Below, piece after piece: positions 62,744 through 64,000 of a stretch of DNA of 64,000 nt. This DNA is from Siphonodentalium dalli (Eukaryota; Mollusca; Scaphopoda; Gadilida; Siphonodentaliidae). The stretch is from assembly GCA_032622095.1 (NCBI GenBank), contig CP136063.1, forward strand, positions 78,039,980-78,103,979, read 5' to 3'. How positions within the stretch are numbered: position 1 is the stretch's first letter; each line of letters opens with the position of its first letter. The notes beneath the pieces were generated by a model. The model did not search any database. It was not told where the DNA came from and saw nothing but the letters and a program-made list of their open reading frames with translations. Position numbers and translations under genes: made by a program.

Positions 62744-64000
62744 CAGATATATAGACGTTTTTATATTGTATACACGATCAGATAAGAGATATCAGAAGTG
62801 CACCGCACTCCATATACTAGTATGTGCGGTATAATTTACCGAGAACAAGTTTTAATTTAAAATGCCAAATATGCATTAAATAACGTGTGTTATATACTTA
62901 AAATATCAGTAAACATTGTAGACATATACAGTAGACATCCATATTTTCATTAAAATGTTTACTTTTATGCATTTAACCGACATATATATTCTTAACCAAT
63001 TGTAATCGTTATACCTCGCGGAAATCTCGTTTTAACGTGCAGCGCATCGGCTGAGGGTAGTGATTAATTAACTAAGCCTGTTCTCGGTTTGTAGTGTCTT
63101 CTCGGTTTGAAAAGAGTGTGAACAGTGAACACGTTATTAAATACTAGTAAGCTTGCTAATTTGTCATAATAGATTTTATGAAAATGAAAACTCCCATCAG
63201 GGCCTAGACATTGCCCACAAAGGATTTGATCCTCTAGTTTTCGAGTTATTTGAGAACGCATTGCACAAAGGCACCCGAGGACACGAATACAAAATACAGA
63301 AACATTGTGCCAAGAAATATGTTCGATGTTCATGGACCGATATGTTTTTATTTTTCTTTCGAACGTCAAATATGGTTCTATATATCTCATCATATCATTA
63401 ATAAATGTTCGATCCACACTCACTTGCTGATTTAAGAAAATAACAACTCTTTAAACAACTCAATGAATTTTGATAATCAAACAGACCAATCATGCAGCTA
63501 GTACTTAGTTAATTAACACTTATAGGCACGGTCCATGCCTTTGTGTCACCGCCAACCGAGAACATACACGGCAGCTGCGAGGTTTCAAGTTCTCGGTATA
63601 CCCATAATAACTATACATATATGTCATTTAAAAGGTCAATATGGTATAATATCCACTTAAGATTGATATACACACTATAATTGAACATTATTATGTTCTT
63701 GGTAAATAGTATCACCCCTACATAGGCTATACTTACAGCTGTACAAGTTTATATACAGAATCCAATAATGCATCGGAATGTTATGGAATGTACAGTAAAA
63801 AAATCTTAATGACAGGTGGACGTGTGACAGTGCTATTTTATATACCAAAACAGTATATGCCTTTATTACATGCTACACATGTATACTAACTATGTTATTA
63901 AACCTATCTCACTAATATACATTTTATAGCCGCATTGCAATCATTTCATTCCGCGTACTTGGTTCATTCCATTCCGCGCTATTCCGTTCTATACATTTCC
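62744..64000. other. Terminal stretch, no supported gene
   Basis: Two overlapping frames on opposite strands at 63.06-63.43 kb are open but have no recognisable domain. The last bases repeat 'cattccgcg' words (63.95-63.98 kb). Confidence 0.5.

Noticed and set aside
63064-63423. 119-codon minus-strand frame overlapping a plus-strand frame
   Set aside because: No domain recognised on either strand; could be a chance frame or an isolated exon, not supportable from sequence alone.

Overview
The window is animal nuclear DNA. Genes are split by GT-AG introns, one neuronal-type receptor gene has introns of 10.7 and 26.5 kb, coding density is very low, and small inverted-repeat transposons, tRNA-like SINEs and minisatellites are everywhere. 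The genes fit a marine invertebrate (lophotrochozoan or invertebrate deuterostome). I cannot name the species from the sequence.

Layout. A nicotinic acetylcholine receptor alpha-type subunit gene runs on the + strand from about 4.4 to 46.8 kb. Six coding exons are visible; the signal-peptide exon was not found. A single-exon PRMT6-like arginine methyltransferase lies on the - strand at 58.7-59.9 kb. Almost everything else is mobile or repetitive DNA.

Two intron-borne regions look like large, little-described mobile elements. (1) At 6.53-14.41 kb, a 24-bp inverted repeat (23/24 matching) encloses a dead intronless gene at 10.67-13.50 kb with a Cys-rich N-terminus, a long central region and a Cys-rich tail. 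Fifteen copies of a 15-bp motif close to GGTAACAGTAGGGAC also lie inside the inverted repeat. (2) At 17.25-38.12 kb, twenty-three copies of the 20-bp palindrome ATTTGCGCTTAAGCGCAAAT, often spaced by exactly 21, 25 or 50 bp, form clusters on the outer sides of two convergent genes. One is a + strand HECT ubiquitin-ligase C-terminal fragment (22.4-24.0 kb). The other is a five-exon - strand integrase gene with an intact D-56-D-35-E triad but a one-base deletion in exon 3 (30.8-37.9 kb).

The remaining introns and intergenic DNA hold TTAA-flanked MITEs, a hAT-like MITE nested in one of them, several full palindromes, two tRNA-like SINEs, a roughly 173-bp tandem repeat, two degenerate 16-bp-class minisatellites and several local duplications. 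The receptor and PRMT6 genes show no functional link. The integrase and HECT genes may belong to one element, which is inference. All calls come from reading the sequence; no database search was run.
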